Below, piece by piece: positions 35,001 through 45,500 of a stretch of DNA of 64,000 bases. Under the pieces are notes generated by a model that was not told where the DNA came from, made no database searches, and saw nothing but the letters and a program-made list of their open reading frames with translations. How positions within the stretch are numbered: position 1 is the first letter of the stretch; each line of letters opens with the position of its first letter. The position numbers and the translations under genes were made by a program. The DNA lies in NCBI RefSeq assembly GCF_028009165.1, contig NW_026611618.1:1054001-1118000 (forward strand), in the 5' to 3' direction. Source of the stretch: Akanthomyces muscarius. Its lineage: Eukaryota > Ascomycota > Sordariomycetes > Hypocreales > Cordycipitaceae.

Positions 35001-35628
35001 TCGCGAGGCTGACCGTGCCGCAGTTCTGGCCAAGGAAAAGGAGCGCCAGGACAAGATTCGCAAGGAACGCGAAGAGATGGCCGCCAAGGTCAAGCTAGAG
35101 ACGGATGAGCGAGAGCGAGAGCTGGAGACAGAGCGCGCGCGAAAGGAGGCTGAGCTGACCACGGACGAGGAAGGCAACAAGGTGAAGCGCAAGCGCAAGC
35201 CTGCCCCCCGCACGCCTGGTGAAGGCAAGCCGAGACGCTCCAAGAAGAAGGCGACCAAGGACGATGACGACTCTGACGAAGGCAGCCACGCCAAGAAGAA
35301 GCGCCGTCTGACGACTCGCGAGAGCTCCAAGTTCAAGTCGGCCGAAATTGTCGTTGACAGTGACGAAGACGAGGACGGTGGCGCAGGCGGAGACGACGAC
35401 GATGATGTTCTTGATCGGGCGGATCGCATGGGCCGATCCAGTCCCGCGGCCTCGGACGCCGGCGAGAATGAGTCCAACGCGGGTGGCGACGACGACAACG
35501 ACGACAAGATGGACGTCGATGACGCGCCGCGCGAGGATGACGATGACGACGAGCCCTCGGCCCGTCAGCCAGCCAAGAGAGCACGCCGTGGTCGGGTCGT
35601 CGAAAGCGACGATGAAGATGATGAGTAG
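32056..35628 (+). CDS. ctr9: Paf1 complex subunit Ctr9 (TPR protein)
   Basis: A single uninterrupted exon of 1190 aa; ATCATGGCGGCG is a good start context. The N-terminal signature VEIDLEDLVDDPTEL is followed by about 16 tetratricopeptide repeats to about residue 940 (for example AYAKQHKIDHAIEMLLRGG and AYAAQGVAIALVEDKKDYKNA). A long charged coiled coil (about 960-1060) and an acidic, Lys-rich tail with several DDDDD-like runs complete the protein. Ctr9 is the scaffold of the Paf1 complex with Paf1, Cdc73, Leo1 and Rtf1. It travels with RNA polymerase II and is needed for H2B ubiquitination and H3K4/K36 methylation. The length matches fungal and animal Ctr9 (1077-1200 aa). The absence of introns is unusual beside its neighbours but common for long TPR genes. 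Confidence 0.96.
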   Translation: MAATANGTANGVTNGDSAAGPVSIRFSDIPSAIDIPVQGDQEDEAVEIDLEDLVDDPTELCTLFENEHAAKTYWMTVALAYAKQHKIDHAIEMLLRGGGAIQSNASNPRDKVSMICCLCWMYLWKSREAPRVAPDGIRVSEAKTKEYYLQLATSSLNDAARLNPSFPPIFLARGVLLLLRASLQAPSKTAGGIGSEKQELLKTAVKSFDDALRVSQGKNMLALMGKARAFFSLQKYPDSLAIYQDVLQKKPDLVDPDPRIGIGCCFWMLGFKKDAKTAWERSLEITADSKVPNILLGLYYLDASGHVPVNSEEFVKLYKKAMTEHTQKSFKVDKGLPLTCSTFSSYFLSRKSWDNADKLAHKAIQYTDVNAIASDGWYVLARKAHYNGDTENANDFYRRADDARGGTDTGYFPAKFGAAQLSVVKNDLGEAKLRLEKMIQQSKSHEAMILLGTLYAEEIFNNQTSDVKEDKSAEMKKAINLLEAVRNAWKDPKRNASPDASVLLNLARLYETENPEKALQCLQQVEQLELEQIPSSEYPEDVTEEAEVQAAIRKFLPPQLLNNIGCFQFQAEKHVVASEMFEAALGACMKMSEKDSTVDTDALVSTISFNLGRSYEAQGLSDKAVEVYEGLLNRHDDYTDARARLAYIKLRQSPNKEGPDAVAKLYQDNTSDVEVRALYGWYLGKVSRKRPGNVAEDPEFRHYKHTLQNYDKHDRYALVGMGNLHMMQAREMRRETDADKQKRSAAYGKAVEFFEKALSLDPKNAYAAQGVAIALVEDKKDYKNALGIFNKVRETIKEPNLYVNLGHIYAELKQFSKAIESYEIALSKEGKQNDPVILACLGRTWLNRGRAERDIDAYSKALECAEKALEVAPEQVHYKFNVAFVQIQLVTTIQGLQENRRTAEQLEKAAEGLEAAIESLDAIAAHPQTPYPKHDVEQRANMARNTLRKQLERAIGKQKEWEEVNKEKIAAAQSQREAELKRREADRAAVLAKEKERQDKIRKEREEMAAKVKLETDERERELETERARKEAELTTDEEGNKVKRKRKPAPRTPGEGKPRRSKKKATKDDDDSDEGSHAKKKRRLTTRESSKFKSAEIVVDSDEDEDGGAGGDDDDDVLDRADRMGRSSPAASDAGENESNAGGDDDNDDKMDVDDAPREDDDDDEPSARQPAKRARRGRVVESDDEDDE

Positions 35629-36271
35629 GGAGGGCGTCGTCGGAACAGGCGCAGGAAGCGAGTAACTCTGTAGAGTGGCAAACTAAAAATTGCAATGATA
35701 TATGGCGCAAAGGGCGAAAGTCAAACAAAGGTCGTGGGGAAAATACAGGCAGGGAGGATATATATCGGCCAAGCTAGACGAAACGATCCATCCTTTCTTC
35801 CCTGGTTGTTGTATTTCTAGGTTTCTATTTTCTTAATGGTATTTTAGTTGGTTTTAGAGGCAGGACAAGTTGGCACAAGACAAACTTTATGGAATGATTT
35901 AAGATGCATATTTTGTATAAAGGGTTCGCATTTTATATTCAAAGAATAGCTCTATATGTCGACACCATCCACGAAAAAGAGCCAAGTTGCAAGTTGACGT
36001 CAATCAGTTGATGCTTTGGACACCATCTACTCAAATTAGTACATAGAATATGCTGGTCTCCTCTGCTTGTGTATCTCGCCGTCTCTTTCCATCTTTTCCC
36101 ATGTTTTTTTTTTGGTCCTGTCCCCTATCCCGACTCTTTTTTACTTTCTCGGTTCATTTCACAATGCAGACATTATGCATGACTTTTATTCTTGTCGGCA
36201 AGAGAACGGTAAAAAAGATAATGGCATTTTGTAAAGCAAATGACATGATCCCTTTTTTCTCGTCTCGTTGC
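35629..36271. other. Convergent intergenic region between ctr9 and cbr1
   Basis: T-rich on the + strand; it holds the two 3' UTRs. No gene supported. Confidence 0.5.
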
Positions 36272-37483
36272 TTAGAAAGCAAAGACCTGGTCCTCGAGCT
36301 TGCTGACGGGACGGGCCTTCTTGAAGCCGAGGCTCTCGGTGGCCTTCTTCAGACCGCTAATCATAGGAGGAGGACCGCAGAGTAGGATCTTGACGTCGTC
36401 GGCGGGCTTGGGGAAGAATTTCTGAAACAAATGTTAGAATTTGCCGCGGACAAGAAGCGTCGCGGTTTGATTTCCGCAGAGGAGAGAGCTTACAGTGATC
36501 ATGTCGGCGGTGACGTAGCCAACACCGCCGGTCCAGCCCTCCGGGGGGTTGTCGAGGACATAGTGGATGCGGATGCCCTTGTCCTCAGCGGCGAGGGCGT
36601 CGAGGTCCTCCTTGAGGAGGATGTCCGCAGGGCTGACGTTGGCAAAGATGAGATCGACCTCAGTGCGGTCGCCGGCCTCGCGGCCGCGGGTGATGGCGCG
36701 GATGATCTGGAGCATGGGGGTGATTCCGGTGCCACCGGCAATCATGCCAAAGTGGCGGACCATGTTGGGGGTGTAGACAAAGGCGCCCTTGGGGCCGCGG
36801 ACGCGGATGGTCTGGCCGACCATGAGCGAGGCCATCATCTTGGAGATGTTGCCCTGCGGGTATGACTTGATGAGCAAGTCGAAGAAGCCGGGCTGGTGGT
36901 CGCCCGACACGGGCGTGTACGAGCGGACAATCTCCTTGGTGGTGCCGTCGGGTTGGGGCAGAGGCGCGCCGATGGAGATGTGCTGGCCGATGGGCAGGCC
37001 GAGGACCGACTTGGACGAGGGGAGCTTGAAGCGGTAGCTGCAGATGGGGGCGTGAGCAAGGTGATGGGGACAGAATGTGGTGAGGGATCGCGGGCGCAAT
37101 TCCACTTACATGGCGACATTGTGAGAAATAACAGTCTTTTCCTGGAGCTCAAACTCTTGGAACACGTCGGGCTTGAGGACCTTTTTAATCTCTGGTGCGG
37201 CGCGTCAGTCAGTCGTGAATTCGTATAGGGGGGCGTTTGTTGGGGCCGCAATCGGGGATGCCGCATCACGCTGGGCCGGCGAGCGCATGTTGGCTGGGCA
37301 GACGGTCCTGCGCGGTATCGACTCACGGAAGTTGTAGAAATTGTAGGCGCCAAAGAGGAGGGCCACGGGGATGGCGTAGATGAGCCACTCTGCCTTGACA
37401 ATGGCCACGCCGACGATGAGGAGAAAGCCGGGTACGTAGACGTAGTCAATGTACTGGCGCGCGAAGAGGGATTCGTCCGCCAT
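36272..37483 (-). CDS. cbr1: NADH-cytochrome b5 reductase 1
   Basis: Four exons, 37483-37327, 37191-37110, 37037-36494 and 36421-36272, give 310 aa, the usual length for the family. The N-terminus has one or two hydrophobic segments (about 17-48) for membrane anchoring. The FAD-binding motif RSYTPVS, the flavin/NADH motif [10 protein letters not shown] and the CGPPPM motif are all present, and the protein ends QVFAF as in most family members. It transfers electrons from NADH to cytochrome b5 for fatty-acid desaturation, sterol synthesis and (in yeast) diphthamide modification, at the ER or outer mitochondrial membrane. The donors are GTGAGT, GTAAGT and GTAAGC. Mcr1-type mitochondrial reductase is the alternative, but that form has a different N-terminal presequence. 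Confidence 0.95.
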
Positions 37484-38892
37484 TGTGTCGTTTGCTTGTC
37501 CTTTTCCTCCTCTATGTGTATGGAAGGGAAAACGGTCGGTCTTGGGGTGGCGAAAGATATCGTTGTCGGGTCTTCGTCTCAACGTTTAAACGGGCGGCGT
37601 CGGATGGGAGAGAGGGGGGGACGTGGCGGCCGCGGCACGACGTTAATTGCACGGACCCAAAGGTGATCGACAGTGTGAAGAGAACGTCTTCTTGCCGAAC
37701 AGCAGCAAGGAGAAAAAAGGATGCCTGAAGGGTTGCCCGCGAGATGAAATCGGGGTTCAGGTTCTTGCAAGGCTGCGCGATTAGGGAAACCTGTTGAGAG
37801 TGTCGTCCGCAGAAACGGTTCCCAAAAAAAAAAGTGGCAGCTAATTGCACGGGGAGCTCTCATCTCAGGGCCGACCGTCGACCGGTAGACCTTTTTTCCC
37901 TGGTTGGCCCAATGATGGTTGACCCGAGCTCCTTTGCTGTGGGGTATCGAAAATCAATGTCTCTAGTATACGATACTTTATTTATCGACAGAGACTGTAG
38001 TCTTTCTAAGTAGAGGTTACTTCCAAGCCCAACAGCTCGGTACCTCGGTGGACTGAAGCCGGCAGGGCGAGCACGAGCTCTGGGAAAGACAATCTCAGTA
38101 TCCGTACCCAAGACTGTAAACCTGGCCCTGGCACTTGGGTTTTCAGCATTCAGCGTCTAGCATGGCCACTGATATATGGAAAGGACGTAGACAACCGTCC
38201 GCAGATACTGGATGGGTATCGTTAGGCAGCAAGTCGAGAGCTTGGAGAAGAAGCGAATCGTGACACGTGACCGGACCGAGGCATCTCAGTACCGATTTGA
38301 TTGATGATGGTGGACTGAGGTAGAAACCACCGCATCACATTCGGCCATGATCCTAAAATAGCTGTTGAATTTGCACTCGGGATCTTAGCGACAGTGCGGC
38401 ACCGGGTTACCCCAATACTGAGCCGCAGAGCCAGGTAGATTGTCAAGATAGTGCCTAGCTCAGCCTACCCTATACCGCTCACAGATATTGCACTGCGGGA
38501 CACATAGCTACGTTTTTGAAGCCAGCAAGAGGTATGTTATTAGTCTGGTTAGAGTCGACAGGAGCGAGGTGGGGTGTGTCGGTCATGGAGTGGGATGCTT
38601 GCGGCAGCTCCCGGAGGTAAATAAATGTGACTTGACCATGATTCACCTACACTGAACACGGCCAGGAGTGGTTAGTCATACACGGCGTTTGGTAACGGAT
38701 GCAGATTCAAAGTACCCTGCATAGTCCCGCAGAAGGCTCATATACAAACGGCCACAGAATCGTGTCAGTCAACCCGCAATCTATATCCGCCCCGAGTGCT
38801 ACACAGGAGCAATGCTGCCATAAACAGAAGAAACAGGCCATCGACGACCGGTACTCCGCAGCCGATGCTTGATGACCGAAGAGCACTGTGCT

Positions 38893-38916
38893 GTTCCCAT
38901 GGAAGTTCCCATGGAA
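38893..38916. repeat. 12-bp tandem duplication
   Basis: GTTCCCATGGAA occurs twice head to tail; the core is palindromic around CCATGG. Confidence 0.8.
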
Positions 38917-41429
38917 GCTACAGTGTTGTCTAGTGGTTACCTAGCAGACTCGGGGTTGTCCAAGCCGTCAAAGGATCCACGCGCCAGGCTGAGAGTATCT
39001 GGCTGGCCGAGAGGGAGATTGTAAGCGGCACAGCATTCCAGCACTGATCAACAGAATGCAACAAACCCGAAACCACCACACAGGAGAGACACGCGATGGC
39101 AGTCCCAATGTGTTGACCGTTGCGACTATGGAAACTATTTTGCAGTATTGCCTGGTTGTTTGACAGTCAACAAGTCGGTTGCCAACAGTGGCGGCCGAGT
39201 TTAAGCGGAACAGTACAGCAATCTTCTCTAGCGCTCTTCTGCAAACCAGATTGCCAGAGAAGCGAAAGCTGATAACTGGAGACACGGAGAAAAACGAGCG
39301 CACCAAATCCACAGCCAAGGAAAAAAAAAAGAACGCGAATGCCATGTCCATCGTAATCGGATTCTGCCAGCTCCGATGATGCTGGCGGCAGTTGTGGCGG
39401 AGGAGAGGCAGCCGAGCAGCCACCAAGACAACATAGGGCCGACAAAGAAAAAGCTTAATTATCTCAGGCTGGAGCTTTCGTGCCCAGTACTCAGACTGCA
39501 GTCCCCGGACGGATGGCTGCTCATCGCGCATTGTCTGGTTTCATACTGTGAAATGCTTGCGAAACTCGGTGCACAAACATGGCCAATGCCAAGAGAGTCG
39601 TTTCTTTATCTCGGTGGCAGATGGACGCGACACTTGTTCTGTATCCGCAGTTATCTGTAGTGTATGCCAACTAATCGCGCTCATTTCTCTCGCTAAGAGT
39701 GTCTGGCTTCAAAGCCTGACCGTTGCGTGTAATCTATTCATGATTCAACATTGCGCACATCCCCACAGCGATTGCGGAGAGGAGGCCACTGGCCATCTCC
39801 CTCCCATCCTTGTCGAGCTGGAGCCCTAAATAGCCGTGCTGGCCACGCAAAGCCCCTGGTGCAATTTATACTTTTCACCAGAAGACACAAGAGGCCCTCC
39901 TTTGCTCACTAGCTATTGTTGACTTTCTTTGTGAGGCGCAGACGGCAAGTGTCGTCCTGATGCTGCCCATTGCTAGTCGGGTTTAGAAGCCAGGCACGGG
40001 CCTGTGAGAACCTAGGACAAACTCTCCGAAAAGTCCCCCAAGAAGCAGTTCCCAAAAGAGCAAGTGTCTGAGGTCGCGATACGGGGGGGCTTTCTACTAG
40101 CGTGCGCCGCTAATGCCACCATTTTGCATGGGCTGCGAGGCCTGCGTACGAGATGGCTTCGGGTGGACCGGGAAGCAGGCGTTGTGGTGTATGCGTGGCT
40201 GAGATGATTGGCTGCAGACCATGCAGGCTCTGGGCTGCAGATGGAGCCCTCATCATGTTATCATGGCGGACGGAAGCGTTTTGGCCCAGGCTTTATCGCA
40301 TCGGCATCGTACGCATCCGTCGACGTGATGACTGGCTGGCTCGGAGCCCTTCTCCCAGACCCATCACTGGATAGAAAAGCGTGCCTGCTATGAGCCTAAG
40401 TGTGCGCGACGCCGTGTTGATGCCCTGTACAACGCAACGCAGTAGATGCATGCCCCTCCAGTCAATCAATGGGGGTCTATGTACCGAGTCGAGAGAATTC
40501 GTATACCAATTCGAATAGACTGCTGCGCCGAGTGGTGGTAAAGGACGACGATGGCTTCGGCCCCAGCACATGGGCACCCATGTCGTGCCATGTAAATGGT
40601 CTTTGCGCAAGCACCAGATGACCTGGGTTCCTCGTCAATGCCTGTCAGAAAGAGAGCTGCATGCTGTGTGGACTGGCTGAGCCTGGGGGATGACGTTGGT
40701 TGCTGCTGCAGCTGGGCTTGGGTACGGGCTGGCCGTCAGACGGGGCCATGCTATACAGGTCAATAAACTTGGCAGCGGGCTGTCGTAATCTCATTGTCTT
40801 GCTAATGTGATTCTTTTGCTTCCTTTTGCAATTTTTGACTCTCTTTCAACAAGCTTTGTGAGCGTTGAGAAGGTGGGCTGCGGCTTTGTTGTAGTCGACA
40901 AACGAAGAACAAGCCAGAGGCCTAAACCTGGGTCCTTGTCCTGATCGCGACCAGCAGTGGGCTGCCCCCAGCGGCTCGACGGCCCAAGCCCCTCCCTTGA
41001 CAACCAGCCACTCCGGCTGGGACGGCTCCTGTTGAACTCGGACAAGATTCATACCTGCCTACCTATTAATCAATTGGGTGCGCCCGTGGCTTCTGCTAGA
41101 TTCTTTGTCTACGCAGCGGCCGATACGACACCAGGTTGAACCAAAAAAAGAAGCAACCGAGACTGAGCCAGAGCGGTGCTCGCAGGCTGCTCCGACCATC
41201 TCCATCTGTGCGACATCTCCATCTCTGCCCAGTGCGTCTGCTGAGCCGCTGACGTATGTATTTTTAGGTAGGCTCTTGGTGCCACAGCAGCGCTGTTTTT
41301 AGCATCTGCCTGCTAAGCCACGGCGCTGGAGCTCGTGCAAATAGCCCCGAAACCGCCCCCCTGGGGCTTGCGCTACCGACGTTTGCAGCCATCGGCCATC
41401 CACCAGCTGCCACACTCACCACCCACCTT

Positions 41430-42568
41430 GGCGACAGGCACCGCAACAGCACCACACCATCAGGCGCGCCCAAATCTACCTGCAACAACAAAAGCGACTC
41501 CAAACCTCCATTGCAAGCATCACCACTTTCCCATCCTAGCGTCGCCGACTTTGCCTTTCATCCACCAATATCCACCTCCCTTCCGACCAGCCCATCATAT
41601 CCACTTCGGCCCGCTCGTCTTTCGTCACTCTCGTCGCTTTAGTCCTTACTCTACGCGCTATATTCCCTCCTTCCCGCCCGTCCTGGCCTGGTCCGACTGG
41701 CCGACCTGCCAGGCTTCCTGAGCTCTGAGCCTTTTCATTCTCGCCATCACCTTGCTCGCTAGTACTAGCCTCCCACGCCGCGCTGCACTAGTGGCTTCAT
41801 CGACTCTTGGCCCGGCACAGAAGAGCCTCGACGACTCAGGTTGTCTATCGCCCAGCCCGCTGCGCTCCAGTCTCTACAGCTAGCTTGGCCCTGCTCATTT
41901 TTGCTCCTCATCGATGTGGCTTGCTTCGTCTGCCTGTTCTGAATTTCTGGCCACCTCCCAAAACCTTGCTTGCGTGCCATACTAGCCCCAACTTTGCCAT
42001 ACTTGTCTTGTTTTTCTTCTCTTCTGATTCGCCCATTTGTGACGCTTCCTCTTAAATCCCTTCTCGCTAGCGATCCAACCGGAGATTCTGGTTATTCTTC
42101 TTGCCTTCTCTCTTGCTCCAGCTTCTCTTCGTGTCCAGCCACCAGCCTCACTGCCCCTTTGCCTCTGGCTGCCTTCCCCTGCGACTTTCCTTTGGTCATT
42201 TCTCGGCGTGCCTGCCAGCTACGCCATCGTCCCATTGCCTAGCCAGACGCTTGCGGCGCAACCGGACTTTGACTGCCAGATTTCCAAGACATTGCAGTCG
42301 CCTGAGACAAACGCACTTGTCGACAACACGGCAGAATTCCACCATCCCGTACACAATATCGTCAGCAAAATATACGCTTCATCAAGGAAAAAGGGCATCA
42401 CGCCGACTCGACCTCGCTGCTCTACGCTGGCCCAAGCGCTCTCGCCTACCGCGCCGGCATGACTGCTTAAACGCGGACTGGAGACAATTGCGACGGCCGA
42501 TAGCCTTCCTTCCGTGTCCTCGCACGATATTATAACTATTTCTAGCCAATTGGCCCCAATTCGCAAAC
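41430..42568 (+). promoter_or_regulatory. Pyrimidine-rich promoter/leader of the LRR gene with small upstream ORFs
   Basis: A C/T-dominated stretch on the sense strand leads directly to the ATG at 42569, as in many filamentous-fungal leaders. It contains ATG-started upstream frames at 41914-41985 and a minimal one, Met-Thr-Ala-stop, at 42459-42470. The transcription start is unknown, so the uORFs may lie outside the mRNA. Confidence 0.4.
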
Positions 42569-45500
42569 ATGAGTGTCGACCGCTGGAGGCGCCGAGGCTC
42601 TATTGCTAGCCAATCCGACAAGCCTCCTTCGCCCTCCTTGACGCCTCAAGACTCGGATAACGCTGCTGGCAAGAAGCCGCGCGTGCTTACGAAAGCCCTG
42701 CGCTCTCTCAGCAGCTCGTCTATCGATTCCATGCCTACCCTCCAGGCCCGAAGTTCCAATTCCCAACGACGTCTGCATAAAACACCATCAGTTTCCGGCT
42801 CTATGATCGAACGATTGCACCGTCGAGTCTCGCGCGATTCTGCCACGAATTCGCCCGCTGACAGCTGCCCGAGTCCTTTCCTGGAATCGCCTCACGGCTC
42901 CATGGAAATAATCAAGCGCGGACCGCTGAAGCAAGATTCAAGTGGCCGCAAAGCTCGCTCCGATTATATAGTTCTCACAGACCAGTGTCTCTCGCGGTTT
43001 GCGAGCGTCGAGGCTGCCCGCGTCACCTACCCGCAACTTGCAGCCCAAGAGGAGCCTACTATTGGTCGATCTGCCTCTTCCGCGTCACTTTCTAGCAAGG
43101 CTAGCGCTGCAGCTGAGAATCGCCTGGAGATCCCTCTTGTGGCGGTGGTGGCCGTCTTCGTCGATAACAATGCAGCCCCTGCGCACATAGTCGAGGTTTG
43201 GTGGTCTTCGCCGGCCCCCAGGCTCGCCTGTTGTCGCACACAGCTGTCCTTCAATACGGCCAAAGATCGAGACGACTGGCTCGTACTCTTGCATCGTACC
43301 TGCAGACACAAGGTGCGCCAAAGCTCTCTCGCTGGTGTCATTCCCGACAACGTTAGAGAGCGCATACACCACATTGTCAGCTCTGCAGAGACTGTCCATG
43401 ATGATTCCAAGATAACTATATTTCCTGTCGTGCGCCGTGTGGTCTCCTCGGCTAAATCTCCGGCTGATGACACTACCAACTCAAGTGACGGAGGAACTTC
43501 GTTCTACCTGGCTATCGGCCCCTTTCTGTGTTACTTTATTGAGATACTCAGATCAGACCACGCTACGCCTCCCAGCGACCTCATGGCCAAGACGTTCTCC
43601 TTCGGCACGGTCACGCTGATACGATTTCAAGCATCTGTCGCCAACCATCAACAAACCTTTGCCATGGGCTTCCGCGTTCCTTTCGGAAAAGAAACACGTT
43701 TCACGCTGGCCAGTGTCCACTACCGCCGCATCATCGACACGGTCATGAAAATGGATAGAATACTGAAGCCTACCTGGCCTCAGCATCTTCAACAAGCCAT
43801 TTTTGAGATTCGTGGGCTTTCTCCTCCTTTACAACTTACCTCGGGCAATGACTTGGGTGGGCTTGACATAAGCTTGCCCGCTTACTGTGCAGCCTACAAG
43901 GTTTCCGTACCGCACTGGCGAATCGACTGGACCACGCCGTCGCAGCCTTGCTTTTGCCTTCTGCCGCTGTCTCAAGACAAGACTTACTCGCCCCTTCAGC
44001 TCTTGGCTGTCTTCAGAGCTTTGCGATACAATGGTTTCTTCAAGGCCGTTTCTTTTGCCGATGTCGACCTTAGCCCGCTAGCTTCGAGGCAGGATTATTC
44101 GCAATACGGCGACACTGTCGTTTATGCATCGGCAAACCGCATACGCATACCTGACGATCTCTACCACATCCTATCTCAAGCATCGGTTCTCGAACAAGAA
44201 ATACACTCTCTGCTTTTCGCCTCGGACTCGATTCGATCCATCAACCTGTCCAATGTCGTTGGCTTATATGAGCCTAAAACGCACATTCGTCGAATGATTA
44301 CCGACACGACCACTTTTGAGACGAAGACGTTCGAGTTGCTGCGTCCGATCATGGAACTGCTCAGGCGACAGCTGTCCCACTGCCACAGCATTGTGCTATC
44401 TCGCAACCCTATTTCCAAAGCAGGGGCTGATGATCTGCGCGATACTTTTAGCAATCATAAAGTGCGCCTTCGACGCCTCGAGCTTGCCAATTGTGGACTT
44501 GTCGACTTTGGGTTATCCGACATTTGGACAGCGCTGGACTACCAAGCAGACTCGTTGGAGATAATCGACTTGTCTAATAACCAAGGCAATGTTAAATTTG
44601 AGATCGTCTGCAACGCTCTCAGTCATCTGAGGCGCGCAACCAAGCTCTGCATTGCCCGCAACGTCCGTCTAGCGACTGGATTATCACTGTTTGATGACGA
44701 CACTCTGGCTACTTGGCAGCTTCAGGAGCTAGACCTGTCTGGTATCATACTGAACGATGCTACTGTGGAAAGTCTCGCCAACTACCTATCCGCCAGTGGC
44801 TCGCAGTCTCTTCGCAAATTGTGCCTCGACTTTGCGGGGCTCAATGGATTTCAGGCGGCTCGCCTTTTCCGAAGTATGGGACCAGGCCGTGAGATGGAAG
44901 TCTACATGAACTCGAACCGCATCGACGACGGAATTGCGGATCTGTGCGACGCCATTAGTGCTGGGCTTGGCCCGTGGTGCCTGTTCTTGCAAATGATTGA
45001 TTTTGCACGCGAGGAAAGTTACGTCAAACTACTTCGTGCGCTGGCGCAGAATACCTCAATCAAGTGTCTCAGTTTGGCCGGCACTTCGACCCCCGATGCG
45101 GCTAGCGAAACAGCCTGCCAAGCTGTTTTTGACTTCTTGGCAAAGAACAACACAGTTCGCTACTTGGACATGTCCGGTTTTGACTCTAAACTCGATGAGG
45201 GAAGGCTGGGCAGAGGTTTCTCCAGAGCCCTGGGCGGACTTCGCCACAATACACGAATCGAGCACCTGCGAGTTCGCAGTCAAATGCTGAACATCAACGT
45301 GGGCGATTTTGCAGGGGCCCTTGGCGTGAACAAAACACTGCGAACTGTGGATTGCTCATCGAACGACTTGACATTGTCCAACCTGCGGTATCTCATCACG
45401 CACCTCGAGGGCAATACGTCGATTCGTAACTTTTCGGCGTTTTTAGATCAGGAGCTTGGTCGCACGATGGAAAAGTCTATTAGTGATGCAACAACTCCGG

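Larger units (their letters stand above)
37484..42568. other. Gene-poor 5.1-kb divergent region
   Basis: No gene is supported between cbr1 and the LRR gene. Open frames such as 38968-39531 (minus) have no family signature. A perfect 12-bp tandem pair lies at 38893-38916. From about 41430 to 42568 the + strand is very pyrimidine-rich and is probably promoter and long leader of the LRR gene. I see no tRNA, transposase or other mobile element. Confidence 0.45.

Noticed and set aside
38968..39531. 187-codon open frame on the minus strand in the 5-kb gap
   Set aside because: It has scattered hydrophobic and aromatic residues but no domain, repeat or signal layout, and no splice-supported extension. 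I treat it as chance.
42101..42535. 144-codon frame just upstream of the LRR gene
   Set aside because: A low-complexity Ser/Leu/Pro/Arg product of a pyrimidine-rich leader, with no splice link to the LRR frame.
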